Source: an uncultured Pseudomonadota bacterium (GTDB taxonomy: Bacteria; Pseudomonadota; Alphaproteobacteria; Rs-D84). From it: DNA of 41,230 nt. The stretch covers positions 1 through 41,230 of the forward strand of contig CADAHF010000008.1 in NCBI GenBank assembly GCA_902787665.1, written 5' to 3'. The translations under genes were made by a program, and so were the position numbers. The notes below the pieces were generated by a model, which saw only the letters and a list, made by a program, of their open reading frames with translations, had not been told where the DNA came from and made no database searches. This document shows positions 24,514-32,306 of this stretch, in pieces (position 1 is the first letter of the stretch; each line of letters begins with the position of its first letter).

Positions 24514-24829
24514 ATCTTAAACCCATCATGCGACAACAACTTGATGCGGCGGTTTTCCAATCGGCATATTGTTTGCCGGGGGTTTTCAAATCGGTCCATG
24601 GTTGCCAACCAGAACATTTCTTGGCATTACCTTCGCCGGTGCATTTAGCATAACGGCGTAATGCGCATGTTTGGTTTGAAATCTTGCCCGTGTCGGTTGT
24701 GCATTTTACAACAACATTTTGGTTTTTAGCATCCCGTTGTCCCAGTTCGCGTGAAGATAAAACCTGGTAAGCATCGGCGGAAAGCGCAATCATAAATACC
24801 ATAAAAAAAGCACCGAATAATTTTTTCAT
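24512..24829 (-). CDS. Small secreted Cys-rich protein, unknown function
   Basis: 105 residues. Signal peptide MKKLFGAFFMVFMIALSADA. The mature part has eight cysteines including TCALRRYAKC, KCSG and a CC pair near the C-terminus (SSCCRMMGLR), implying disulfides. I start at 24829 rather than the ATG at 24835 because AAAGGA sits right against the first ATG but 6 bases before the second. It is the last gene of a minus-strand run that begins with the prepilin peptidase. No family recognised; the W-x-x-W segment (GWQPWTDL) and small size could suit a secreted structural or pseudopilus accessory protein, but this is a guess. Confidence 0.75.
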   Translation of the reverse strand: MKKLFGAFFMVFMIALSADAYQVLSSRELGQRDAKNQNVVVKCTTDTGKISNQTCALRRYAKCTGEGNAKKCSGWQPWTDLKTPGKQYADWKTAASSCCRMMGLR

Positions 24830-24886
24830 ATCCATTCCTTTTCACATTAATTATACAATTTTTATAAATCAAAAACAATGTGATTT

Positions 24887-25903
24887 TTATCTGTATATTG
24901 GCTTTTGGGGCACAATGTGGCAACCGCTTGGACGCAACAGTTTTAATGATTTCAGCCATCCGTCAAGATATTTATTAAGGTTTGAATCTTTGATGACAAG
25001 ATTGCGATAGAATTTTTCATGTTCACGAACATAAGCGTCGGCAAAGTCGCCATCATAGGTTTCCGCAGCACGAATTGTTGCATCGTCTATTTTTCCGGTT
25101 TCGGCAACTTTCAATGCGCGCTGAAAAATTTTGGTCCCAGTAACTTGTCCCGAACCCCAAATTCCCCACATTGCATACCCACGAAACGCATCTGGCAATT
25201 TATCAATATTTTCAGCCAGATACATTTTGTTATAGGTCAAGTTTTCAACCATAGAACGCGTTACTGTTTTCATGTCTATGCCACTGCACAATCCCTTAGA
25301 GTAACAACCATAGCAAGACCAGCCGTCCCTGTCTTGACCACATTCGCCCTCTTTTCTAAATGCCGTTATCATAAATTTTTCAAATGCGGGTGCAGAATAC
25401 ATATATGTACCCGAAGTGAAAATTTTATTCGGCCAGAAATTATCGCTTTCTGGTGGGGTACAACCACCGTTATGCGTTGCCAAATTGTATTTAGAAAGGT
25501 TTTCTGGCGTTAATGCCGCCCGCATATAATTGCCACCCGTATATTTGTGATTGTTGTTGTCTTGTTGCGAAAAAGCATCGTTGATTCTTTGTGCCAATTC
25601 GTCGCGCGATTTTTGCCGGCGGTCAATTTCGGAACGGTTAACCATATTTTCTAATTCTTCTTGCTCTTTAATCGGCAAATCGGCAAATGCAGATTTGTTA
25701 AAATATGGTTCGTATCCAATCGCTTTTGATTCAGTGCGTTCGACAAAAGTTGCATCTGCGGCGGTTGTTGGAAACGATGCAACCGATAAAAAGGATTTTT
25801 TCTGTAAATTATTTGTAATAGTATCGGCATACGGCGAATACGCGAACACATTGCCGCATAATACAAACATAGTCCCAAACAAAAGAAATGGTTTTGTTTT
25901 CAT
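24887..25903 (-). CDS. Secreted GH108-like peptidoglycan hydrolase with an N-terminal shared module
   Basis: 338 residues. Signal peptide at 1-21 (MKTKPFLLFGTMFVLCGNVFA). Residues 40-112 form a module shared with the protein at 27476-28351 (FPTT-x-AD, F-x-ER, GYEP, AF). From about 172 the sequence follows the GH108 (ZliS) lysozyme plan: FMITAFRKEGEC with a candidate catalytic Glu at 185, YNKMYL, then IWGSGQ-V-TGTKIFQRALKV and FYRNL, KYLDGWLKSL (235-322), matching the PG_binding_3 region of that family. Extra cysteines (CGQDRDGWSCYGCYSKGLC) suggest disulfide stabilisation. It should act on peptidoglycan in the periplasm. The start at 25903 fits the signal peptide; an ATG at 25924 is also in frame. 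The homology is my reading, not a database hit. Confidence 0.75.
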   Translation of the reverse strand: MKTKPFLLFGTMFVLCGNVFAYSPYADTITNNLQKKSFLSVASFPTTAADATFVERTESKAIGYEPYFNKSAFADLPIKEQEELENMVNRSEIDRRQKSRDELAQRINDAFSQQDNNNHKYTGGNYMRAALTPENLSKYNLATHNGGCTPPESDNFWPNKIFTSGTYMYSAPAFEKFMITAFRKEGECGQDRDGWSCYGCYSKGLCSGIDMKTVTRSMVENLTYNKMYLAENIDKLPDAFRGYAMWGIWGSGQVTGTKIFQRALKVAETGKIDDATIRAAETYDGDFADAYVREHEKFYRNLVIKDSNLNKYLDGWLKSLKLLRPSGCHIVPQKPIYR

Positions 25904-25916
25904 TTTTTTATGGGTC

Positions 25917-27479
25917 TTAATCATCAATGCGAACGGCGTCGATTAACAAACCTGTGGCACCGTCTTCGGCGGGTTCCAATGTTTCGGGATCATACAACGG
26001 TGTTGCAACATACATATCAACATCGTTTGTTCTCCAATCACAATTACCCTGGTTCGCAACATCCTGGGCAATTTTCTGTTTTATCTTTTCCCATTTATCA
26101 CTTGTTGTTATAAACACATCACCCACGGTCGGTAAGCCATTGTCATCAATTTGGCGCAATACAAAGTTTGTATCTTCGTCAATGCACAAGTTTGCACCCA
26201 AAATTGGTTTGAATACTTTTTTATTTAAATCATCAGTTGGTGCAGACAAGATATCTTTGTTGCAAGACAAATAACAACCGGAATTAGCCTTTGTTTTTTT
26301 ACAGTTCATTACCTGAGTGTTCAAATCAGATTGCAAATAACTGTAAACCGATGCCATTCCGCCCAACGCAGCGATTGGGGTTGATACTGCGAACGTGGCA
26401 AGCGCATTGTTCAGTGCGGTCTGTGCAGCAGCATGTTCGATTGTTAATTCCATTGCTGCATCTGCAGCAGCTTTTTTAAGGGCGTTTTCTTCCGCGGCGT
26501 ATGCTTTTTGTGCAAGACGTTTTGCAGCGTATTTGTCTGACTTGTCGCCCAATAATTTTATAGCATCATCTATTTCTTTCTTTGTTGCAGCAGATTTTGC
26601 TGTCGCAAGTTGTTTTTGCAAATCTTTACGAACTGCTGCATCCGAAACTCTTTTCCCTGTGCTTTTGGACAGTGATGCCCGGGTGTTCGCTATGGTTGCA
26701 TTTTTTGTTACGGCAGTCGATGCTTGTTTTGCGGCGGCAACAGCTTTGTCGCGCGTTGCAATAGTTGTTGCTTTCACCCCTGCTTTTTCTGCTGCCTTGG
26801 CAGCGGCAGCTGCGGCTTCTTTTTCTGCTAATTTCATACCTAATTTTTCTGCTGTTGCGGAAACAGCCGCTTCTTTGGCGGTAACCTTGCCCCCCGACTT
26901 TACACCAACCTTTACTAAATTTTTGGCGCCCTGGGTAACGGCGGTTCTTGCCCCAGTTGCCGCAACACTGGCCGAACCGAACGAATATATTGATGCAATA
27001 ACGGTGCCTGCCCACAATGCGCCATCGATACCCGCCTGCCGGCCACGATTGTTTTCGCATACAAACAACTGTCGTTGATTTGCATTTGTTGTTAATGCGG
27101 CAGTAATTTCATCAATTAAATAATCCCATCTTATATCAATGTGTAGATCAGGATCGTCAACATATATATCTTTATCTGGGCTTTCGCGAGATAATAAATA
27201 ATCACGACAATCGTCAATATGTTTTACAAAAAATTCAACAAACATATCTGAGCCAAAGATAATTCTGTCATTGTTTTCAACTGTATCGCCATTGGCTTGA
27301 ATAACAAATTTATCATCATTTATATTGGTTGTTTCAAGAAGTGTGTCGGCAATATCATTTGCCAATGATGTTAGGCATCTTGTATATGGACCGTTCACAG
27401 AAAATGCGGGTGTTGAAACCAAAGACATTACCGTGCATGTTGATAAAGCAAACAAGATATTGTTTAAGTTCTTTATCAT
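25917..27479 (-). CDS. Secreted Ala/Lys-rich protein, unknown function
   Basis: 520 residues. Signal peptide at about 1-27 (ends STPAFS). Residues 28-165 form an N-terminal domain with several Cys and an acidic segment (DIYVDDPDLHIDIRWDYL). Residues about 170-345 are rich in Ala, Lys and Glu (helical, coiled coil likely). The C-terminal 150 residues have paired Cys (MNCKKTKANSGCYLSCNK). A hydrophobic segment at about 352-372 (TFAVSTPIAALGGMASVYSY) could be a membrane helix. The ATG overlaps the TGA of the upstream gene (ATGA). No family recognised. Its 3' end overlaps the region before the GH108-like start, so all are one operon. Confidence 0.75.
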   Translation of the reverse strand: MIKNLNNILFALSTCTVMSLVSTPAFSVNGPYTRCLTSLANDIADTLLETTNINDDKFVIQANGDTVENNDRIIFGSDMFVEFFVKHIDDCRDYLLSRESPDKDIYVDDPDLHIDIRWDYLIDEITAALTTNANQRQLFVCENNRGRQAGIDGALWAGTVIASIYSFGSASVAATGARTAVTQGAKNLVKVGVKSGGKVTAKEAAVSATAEKLGMKLAEKEAAAAAAKAAEKAGVKATTIATRDKAVAAAKQASTAVTKNATIANTRASLSKSTGKRVSDAAVRKDLQKQLATAKSAATKKEIDDAIKLLGDKSDKYAAKRLAQKAYAAEENALKKAAADAAMELTIEHAAAQTALNNALATFAVSTPIAALGGMASVYSYLQSDLNTQVMNCKKTKANSGCYLSCNKDILSAPTDDLNKKVFKPILGANLCIDEDTNFVLRQIDDNGLPTVGDVFITTSDKWEKIKQKIAQDVANQGNCDWRTNDVDMYVATPLYDPETLEPAEDGATGLLIDAVRIDD

Positions 27480-28351
27480 TTAGAAAATGCCTCAATCAAT
27501 CTGTCGATAATGTTGGACTTTTGCGCATTGATAGCCGCGGTTTTTGCCTTGTTTGGATCGTTGCTAAGTTTGCCCATTCTTTGCAGATATTTTTCTTCAT
27601 CTTCAATTTTAATTGGTTGAAACGCGCTGTCTTTAAATGGTTCGTATCCCGCCGTTTTTACATCCATGCGTTCCGTAAAAGACAAATCTGCGAATGTTGT
27701 TGGAAATTCAGATTTATATAATTGTTCATTTCCCGCACCGTTCATTGACTGCAATTCGTCCAATTCTTTGCTGCGTTCTTTTTTTTCTTTTTGCCACTCT
27801 TCACCGTTCCAGGTGCTGTTCTTTTTTTCGTATGGGTTTTCCAATTTGAATTCAGTTGCATTATAATTCGGGTTGGCATCAGTTGCGCCAGGGAAAGATA
27901 TTGCCGTTGTTGGAATTGCCGGCGAATACCGTTCAACATAAGAATCAAATTCAGAATCAATAAATCCGGAACACGAACTAGCATAATTATGGCCCGGCAT
28001 ACGCGATAATTGTAACATTATAATCGGGCGAACATCAGACAACATCATACCAACACAATTATTGTTTGATGAACAATATGACGAAATTAATGCGCCAACG
28101 GTCCCCTGACAATCGGCAGTATTTAATTCGGGACCCTGAACATATACGGCCTGTGGAAATTTCTGATTGTATGGACTGTTTTTAGTCCAAAACGGATTTG
28201 ATGAATAATCTTGGACATTTTGTATAAGTCCGTATTGTGATATTGGACGGATATTGCTGCCCCCGGTGTTTAATGAGCTAACCGCTGCGATTCCAGGCGA
28301 AGCAACAACGACGCCAAATATTGCGCTTAAGAAAAATAAATGATTTTTCAT
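27476..28351 (-). CDS. Secreted protein with the FPTT/GYEP module, unknown function
   Basis: 291 residues. Signal peptide about 1-23 (MKNHLFFLSAIFGVVVAS). Residues 24-180 form an N-terminal domain with Cys at 81, 93, 99 and 127 (DCQG, SYCSSNNNC, SSCSGF). A Lys/Glu linker (180-205) leads to residues 214-291, homologous to residues 40-112 of the GH108-like protein two genes downstream: SEFPTT-ADLSF-ER and AGYEPF, ending DRLIEAFSK. The start at 28351 has AAGGGA 5 bases upstream; an ATG at 28357 lies too close to it. It ends in TGA. No known family; probably secreted across the inner membrane by Sec. Confidence 0.75.
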   Translation of the reverse strand: MKNHLFFLSAIFGVVVASPGIAAVSSLNTGGSNIRPISQYGLIQNVQDYSSNPFWTKNSPYNQKFPQAVYVQGPELNTADCQGTVGALISSYCSSNNNCVGMMLSDVRPIIMLQLSRMPGHNYASSCSGFIDSEFDSYVERYSPAIPTTAISFPGATDANPNYNATEFKLENPYEKKNSTWNGEEWQKEKKERSKELDELQSMNGAGNEQLYKSEFPTTFADLSFTERMDVKTAGYEPFKDSAFQPIKIEDEEKYLQRMGKLSNDPNKAKTAAINAQKSNIIDRLIEAFSK

Positions 28352-28378
28352 CCCCATCCCTTATCCCTGTATGTGTTA

Positions 28379-28852
28379 TTATAACAAAAAAGTCATTGTA
28401 ATTAAAGCCAAAATTGCGCCGATTATAAAGAATGGTGCAAATGGAATAAACCGCTGCTTTTTAAGTGTCCCCCATATTCCGCCAATGATGCACGAAACAA
28501 TCAATGCAATTGCTAATCCGTTTGTGCCCAACCATATGCCGCCAGTTGCTAGCAATTTGATATCGCCCATGCCAATTGGTGCGGGTGCTTTTTTGTTCTT
28601 ATTGTTAATAATTTGTTCGAAAATTATGCCGACAATCGCGCCCAATGCATAACCAAACACCGCACCAATTACACAACTTGCTGTATCAACAAACCAATAC
28701 GGAAAAAATGTGGTTGTTATTAAACCAATCAAAAACAGTGGACACAAATATACGTCTGGAATAATGCGTCGGCGGAAATCTGAAGCGGAAATCTTGTATG
28801 CACATACGACTGCAGTGGCAAAAATGGTCAACCAAAATAAATAAAAAATCAT
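28379..28852 (-). CDS. Prepilin leader peptidase, A24 family
   Basis: Inner-membrane aspartyl protease that cleaves type IV prepilin or pseudopilin leader peptides on the cytoplasmic side. 157 residues, so only the peptidase domain without the N-terminal methyltransferase part of PilD, as in the CpaA/TadV subgroup. The two catalytic Asp are in SASDFRRRIIPD (about residue 25) and IGMGDIKLL (GxGD, about 100); IPFAPFFIIGA follows as in other A24 enzymes. Six or so hydrophobic segments. AAGGGAG lies about 6 bases before the ATG. Divergent from gcrA; first gene of a run of secreted proteins. No prepilin gene is in the window. Confidence 0.9.
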   Translation of the reverse strand: MIFYLFWLTIFATAVVCAYKISASDFRRRIIPDVYLCPLFLIGLITTTFFPYWFVDTASCVIGAVFGYALGAIVGIIFEQIINNKNKKAPAPIGMGDIKLLATGGIWLGTNGLAIALIVSCIIGGIWGTLKKQRFIPFAPFFIIGAILALITMTFLL

Positions 28853-28872
28853 ATTTTTCTCCCTTGCCTTTC

Positions 28873-28877
28873 GAATC
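28873..28877. promoter_or_regulatory. GANTC methylation site between gcrA and the prepilin peptidase
   Basis: GAATC in the 74-base divergent gap. GANTC is the CcrM target that GcrA-regulated promoters use in Caulobacter. A single site can occur by chance, so control by GcrA is only a possibility. Confidence 0.3.
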
Positions 28878-28926
28878 GGAACTATGATACACTTAACTTA
28901 TAACAAATACTAGCAAGGATTTTAAA

Positions 28927-29487
28927 ATGAGTAAAGGTTGGGATAATACCGCGTTAAAAAAGTTAAAAGCTCTGGTGGGAAAAGGACTGTCCACATCTGA
29001 AATTGGTCGGCGTTTGGGTATGTCAAAAAATGCCGTTGTTGGTAAATTAAATCGTTTGGGTTGGAACGCCAAGGCGGGTTCTGTTGATAAAGATGCGCCT
29101 GTGCGCAAAAAGACGACTAGTACTGTTGCGCCAAAAGCAAAATCTGGGGTTAAAAAACCGGTTGCAAAAACACCAGCAAAGAAAATAACTGTTGCACCCA
29201 AGCCAGCAAAAACAACAGCTGCAAAAAAGGAAAGTGTTAAGCCGGCTGTCAAAGAAACAAAGTCGTCGTCAAAAACATCTGCCAAGAATTTGGCAATGCA
29301 TCAGCGTATTATTCAACATTCGTTGGAAATGGCGAACTTAAAGCCAAACCAATGTCGTTGGCCGATTGGCGATCCTGATTCTGAAAATTTCCATTTTTGT
29401 GGGAAAACGGTGTTTACTGGCAAACCATATTGCTATGAACACTGCAGATTGGCGTATCAATTTACACCACCAAAAAAGAAACAATAA
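28927..29487 (+). CDS. gcrA: Cell-cycle regulator GcrA
   Basis: DNA- and sigma-70-binding regulator of cell-cycle promoters, acting at CcrM-methylated GANTC sites; found almost only in Alphaproteobacteria. 186 residues. N-terminal HTH: WDNTALKKLKALVGKGLS, then SEIGRRLGMSKNAVVGKLNRLGW (residues 5-46). A Lys/Ala/Pro/Thr-rich linker (50-125). C-terminal sigma-interacting domain with QCRWPIGDP and HFCGK, then YCYEHCRLAYQ (about 140-178), whose Cys/His could bind zinc. CAAGGA lies about 9 bases before the ATG. The next gene starts 15 bases downstream and is probably cotranscribed. Confidence 0.95.
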   Translation: MSKGWDNTALKKLKALVGKGLSTSEIGRRLGMSKNAVVGKLNRLGWNAKAGSVDKDAPVRKKTTSTVAPKAKSGVKKPVAKTPAKKITVAPKPAKTTAAKKESVKPAVKETKSSSKTSAKNLAMHQRIIQHSLEMANLKPNQCRWPIGDPDSENFHFCGKTVFTGKPYCYEHCRLAYQFTPPKKKQ

Positions 29488-29502
29488 CAACGGGGGTCCA
29501 CC

Positions 29503-31380
29503 ATGCCACGTGCGAGAGAGAGCTTTTCTTTGATACCAACAGATTATGAAATCGCTGGTAATACAATTCGTGCTTACCGTGATGTGTCACATAAACTGGT
29601 GTTTGTGTTGGATGAAACGATAAATGCGGACAAACCAAATGTTCTGCTTGTAATCGATTCGTTTGATGGTCGCAAATGGGACGATGTTTTGGCAAACGAT
29701 TATCATGTTGATTTGGAAACCGTTCGACCAAAACGCGACAATAAATACCAAAAACTGGATATCGAATATGGTGGTTTGGACGTGTATGCAGATTTGATTG
29801 GTGCATACGATGCGGACGATGATCTGGAAGATGCGTTGGAAAATCTTGCGCAATTCCGTGCTATGTCTGTGCGTCGTTCTGCGACAGAACGATTGAGTGC
29901 TGCCGAAGAAACAATAAACAAATCCCAGGAAACAATTGAACGCACAAATGAAACAATAAATGAACTGCGTGCAAAAATTAAAGAATTGCGTAACCGTTTA
30001 ACTAAACAACGCGGTGATATTGGTCGTGAGCCGACCAAGGCGTCTGCCGCAAAAATCTTAAAGACCGAGGCGCAAATTGACGCAACCAATGAAAAGTTAA
30101 ATCGTGCTAAAAAACGTGTGGTTAGCGCCCAGCGACGACTTGCTAGTGCCGAAGATGATGCGGAAATAGCGCGTGCAATTTTGGCGCGTGATGTGCCGAA
30201 CAGACCAACAAAAAGAAAGCCATCGATGCCCGTTGTTCAAAAACCACAACCGGTTGCGGTGCGTGATGAACCAGATGTGAAAGAAACAGAATATGAAGAA
30301 GATGAAGAAGATGAAGAAGTAAAACCATTGTTTGACAAGGATCCTGAAAACCTTGACGATTCAATCGCGTTTAAACCAATTGATTTTGCGTCAACGGAAT
30401 TGCCAAAGCCGAACGAGAAATTGATTACATCTGATGTCGATGACGATGAAGAATTGGCGCCTGCCCCGTTGTCGTTTACGCCGCCTGTGCGTGACGATGT
30501 GGATGTGGCCACAGAAAAACAACAGACAGAACCTGTTGCGCCTGTGTTGGACAGTTTGACACCTGTGACTGAACCAGACGAAGAACCAATTGTGTCGCAA
30601 CTACAACCAGTTACAGAAACACCAAAACTAGAACCAGAACCAGTTGAAACACCAATGCCAATTGCGCCGATTTCTGCAGCAAGACCATTGTCGCCTGTGA
30701 CTAACAATATTGCACCAGTGAATCAAAAAACGCAAAAATCAACATTGATGTATTACATAATGCTTGTGTTGCTGATTATATTGTCAATCGGTACATTGTG
30801 GATATATCAAAAAACAACGGCTGAAAATGTGCCTGATTTGGTGATGCCTGCACCAGAGATGGCTGTAACGCCAGATTTGGTGGCCCAACAACCAGTTGTC
30901 GCGGAACCTGTGGTGATGGTTACAGAAACCCCAACACCATTTGTGGCAAGTGTTAATGTTGTTGCGGTTGAAGAACCTGCGGTTGTTGAACCTGAACCAG
31001 TGGTGGTTATAGAACAAGCCCCTGTTGTTATTGAACCAGAACCGATTGTTGAACCAGAGCCAGAACCTGAACCAATTATCGAAGGCAGTGACGAATCCCC
31101 GTTTATCACACCTGAACCAGTTGTGGCGTATGAACCAGAGGTCGCCCGTATTCCAACGGAAGCAGAAGTAATGGCCAGCAAGCCTGGATACAATGTTTCG
31201 CAAAACGAACAAATGTTTGTTGCAGCAGAAGATTATGATACCGAAGAAATCGAATCTGTCTGTGAAGGTGGCGCGGCCCCAGACAGTTTGGGTTGTTGCC
31301 CTGGCGAATCATATACATATACCGAAGACGGATTTATGTGTTGTAATTCGGTTGAGTGTTTTCCGCCTGCAGGAAATTAA
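29503..31380 (+). CDS. Long single-span envelope protein with coiled coil, Pro/Glu repeats and Cys-rich end
   Basis: 625 residues, not recognised. Residues 1-120 form a mixed N-terminal domain in the cytoplasm. 125-226 are a coiled coil (for example RSATERLSAAEETINKS). 230-410 are acidic and Pro-rich. One transmembrane helix at about 414-436 (MYYIMLVLLIILSIGTLWIY). After it, residues 440-560 are Pro-Glu-Val repeats (VVEPEPVVVIE, VEPEPEPEP) resembling the extended periplasm-crossing linker of TonB-like proteins. 585-625 hold six Cys in the pattern C..GCCPGE..CC..C. The layout suggests a protein that spans the periplasm with a compact disulfide-bonded tip. GGGGGT lies 9 bases before the ATG. 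It follows gcrA by 15 bases and ends at a strong terminator. Confidence 0.8.
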   Translation: MPRARESFSLIPTDYEIAGNTIRAYRDVSHKLVFVLDETINADKPNVLLVIDSFDGRKWDDVLANDYHVDLETVRPKRDNKYQKLDIEYGGLDVYADLIGAYDADDDLEDALENLAQFRAMSVRRSATERLSAAEETINKSQETIERTNETINELRAKIKELRNRLTKQRGDIGREPTKASAAKILKTEAQIDATNEKLNRAKKRVVSAQRRLASAEDDAEIARAILARDVPNRPTKRKPSMPVVQKPQPVAVRDEPDVKETEYEEDEEDEEVKPLFDKDPENLDDSIAFKPIDFASTELPKPNEKLITSDVDDDEELAPAPLSFTPPVRDDVDVATEKQQTEPVAPVLDSLTPVTEPDEEPIVSQLQPVTETPKLEPEPVETPMPIAPISAARPLSPVTNNIAPVNQKTQKSTLMYYIMLVLLIILSIGTLWIYQKTTAENVPDLVMPAPEMAVTPDLVAQQPVVAEPVVMVTETPTPFVASVNVVAVEEPAVVEPEPVVVIEQAPVVIEPEPIVEPEPEPEPIIEGSDESPFITPEPVVAYEPEVARIPTEAEVMASKPGYNVSQNEQMFVAAEDYDTEEIESVCEGGAAPDSLGCCPGESYTYTEDGFMCCNSVECFPPAGN

Positions 31381-31387
31381 AGTGTAA

Positions 31388-31418
31388 ATAAAAACCGCCC
31401 TTTCGGGCGGTTTTTTAA
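31388..31418. terminator. Terminator between the envelope protein and acpS
   Basis: AACCGCCC-TTTC-GGGCGGTT with A run before and T run after; convergent genes on both sides. Confidence 0.9.
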
Positions 31419-31428
31419 TCGTTTTAAA

Positions 31429-31809
31429 TTAATCTAATTTTTCAATTATTACGACAGCAGCGGAATATTCGCCCTGGTCTGTAATTGATACATGGATTTT
31501 TGCATTTGTGCCAGTCAATTCTTTTAGCGCTGACTTTGCACCACCAGCAAGCAATAATTCCGGACACCCAGCATCGTTATGAACCAATGATACATCGGAA
31601 AAAGCTATGTCTTCGCCGAATCCCAAGCCAAGAGCTTTAAGGCATGCTTCACGCGCGGCCCAGCAATTTGCCAAATGTTTTTCTGCATTTGCGTTGTCGT
31701 TGTCGGCATATTCCAATTCTTTCTTGGTAAAAACGCGCTGTTTTTTAAATGCAGACCAATCAAGAAAACGGTTGCATTCAACCAAATCGATTCCAATACC
31801 TGCAATCAT
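31429..31809 (-). CDS. acpS: Holo-ACP synthase
   Basis: Transfers 4'-phosphopantetheine from CoA to apo-ACP for fatty acid synthesis. 126 residues, normal size. Mg-binding D8 in GIGIDLVE and E54 in WAAREACLKALGLG; FTKKELEYA (27-35) and IHVSITDQGEYSAAVVI complete the pattern. The Asp-Leu-Val-Glu and KALG motifs define AcpS rather than Sfp-type enzymes. AAGGAAG lies before the ATG on the minus strand. Stands alone, not with the usual rnc or lepB neighbours. Confidence 0.93.
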   Translation of the reverse strand: MIAGIGIDLVECNRFLDWSAFKKQRVFTKKELEYADNDNANAEKHLANCWAAREACLKALGLGFGEDIAFSDVSLVHNDAGCPELLLAGGAKSALKELTGTNAKIHVSITDQGEYSAAVVIIEKLD

Positions 31810-31924
31810 AGTATGTCCTTCCTTGGTTTATATCTATGCGAATACTAGACATTTTTTTCCGATTCGTGCAAGCAGAAAATTTTATTAATGGTTAGTGTTA
31901 GTAGCTGGTGCTTAGGTATAAAAG

Positions 31925-31950
31925 AAAACCGCCCGTTTGGGCGGCTTTTT
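31925..31950. terminator. Terminator after the Cys/His peptide gene
   Basis: CGCCCGTTTGGGCG core (31930-31943) with T-rich flanks on the minus strand; directly downstream of the minus-strand stop at 31949. Confidence 0.8.
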
Positions 31951-32062
31951 ACTTATCACATTTTTCAGGTTTGTTTGGATGTGCCTTTTCGTGATCGTGT
32001 CCAGCGGCGATACCACTGCACTGTTTGCATTTGCAACCTTTGCCATGTTCCATTTTACACAT
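31949..32062 (-). CDS. 37-residue Cys/His-rich peptide, likely metal binding
   Basis: Starts MCKMEHGKGCKCKQC, then GIAAGHDHEKAHPNKPEKC. Five Cys and four His in 37 residues, in C-x-C and H-x-H spacings typical of metal-binding peptides. AGGAG lies 6 bases before the ATG, one of the best ribosome sites here, and a terminator follows directly, so this is a real small gene. A longer frame upstream in the same phase has no support. The palindrome TTGTCCGGACAA (32096-32107) lies just upstream and may be an operator. No signal peptide, so cytoplasmic. Metallothionein-like or a zinc/copper buffer are the possibilities; no family recognised. Confidence 0.75.
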   Translation of the reverse strand: MCKMEHGKGCKCKQCSGIAAGHDHEKAHPNKPEKCDK

Positions 32063-32095
32063 ATATTTCTCCTTTTTGTTTGTTATAAAAACTTT

Positions 32096-32107
32096 TTGTC
32101 CGGACAA
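32096..32107. promoter_or_regulatory. Perfect palindrome upstream of the Cys/His peptide
   Basis: TTGTCCGGACAA, 12 bases perfectly symmetric, 34 bases before the start at 32062, with TATAAC on the minus strand between. Size and symmetry suit a dimeric repressor operator. Confidence 0.4.
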
Positions 32108-32205
32108 GCATATTTTACACCTATCGCTGCACCCCAACAATATGTATGAATACCTGAAAAAATATTTGTGTTTCGGTAAATGCTGGTTTAGTATATTTGG
32201 CATGT

Positions 32206-32282
32206 CGGGGCATAGCTCAGCCTGGTAGAGTACTTGCATGGGGTGCAAGGGGTCGCAGGTTCAATTCCTGTTGCCCCGACCA
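32206..32282 (+). tRNA. tRNA-Pro (anticodon GGG)
   Basis: 77 bases with encoded CCA. Acceptor CGGGGCA pairs with TGCCCCG; D arm TAGCTCAGCCTGGTAGAGTA; anticodon stem CTTGC/GCAAG with loop ATGGGGT (anticodon GGG, codon CCC); T loop TTCAATT. C1-G72 first pair is the tRNA-Pro hallmark. Confidence 0.95.
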
Positions 32283-32298
32283 TAAATAAATATACAAT
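32271..32298 (+). promoter_or_regulatory. Possible promoter inside the tRNA-Pro 3' end
   Basis: TTGCCC (32271-32276, inside the tRNA) and TACAAT (32293-32298), spacer 16. Transcription would start about 2 bases before the hydrolase ATG at 32307, which has no Shine-Dalgarno. Confidence 0.35.
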
Positions 32299-32306
32299 AA
32301 TCATAT

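Noticed and set aside
26395-27078. 227-codon open frame on the plus strand, rich in Ala, Ser and Phe
   Set aside because: It lies fully antisense to the Ala/Lys-rich part of the 520-residue secreted protein, whose codon repeats open the opposite strand. No ribosome site.
30237-31193. Ser/Gly/Thr-rich minus-strand frames (156 and 128 codons)
   Set aside because: Complement of Pro/Glu/Val repeats in the envelope protein; low complexity without start signals.
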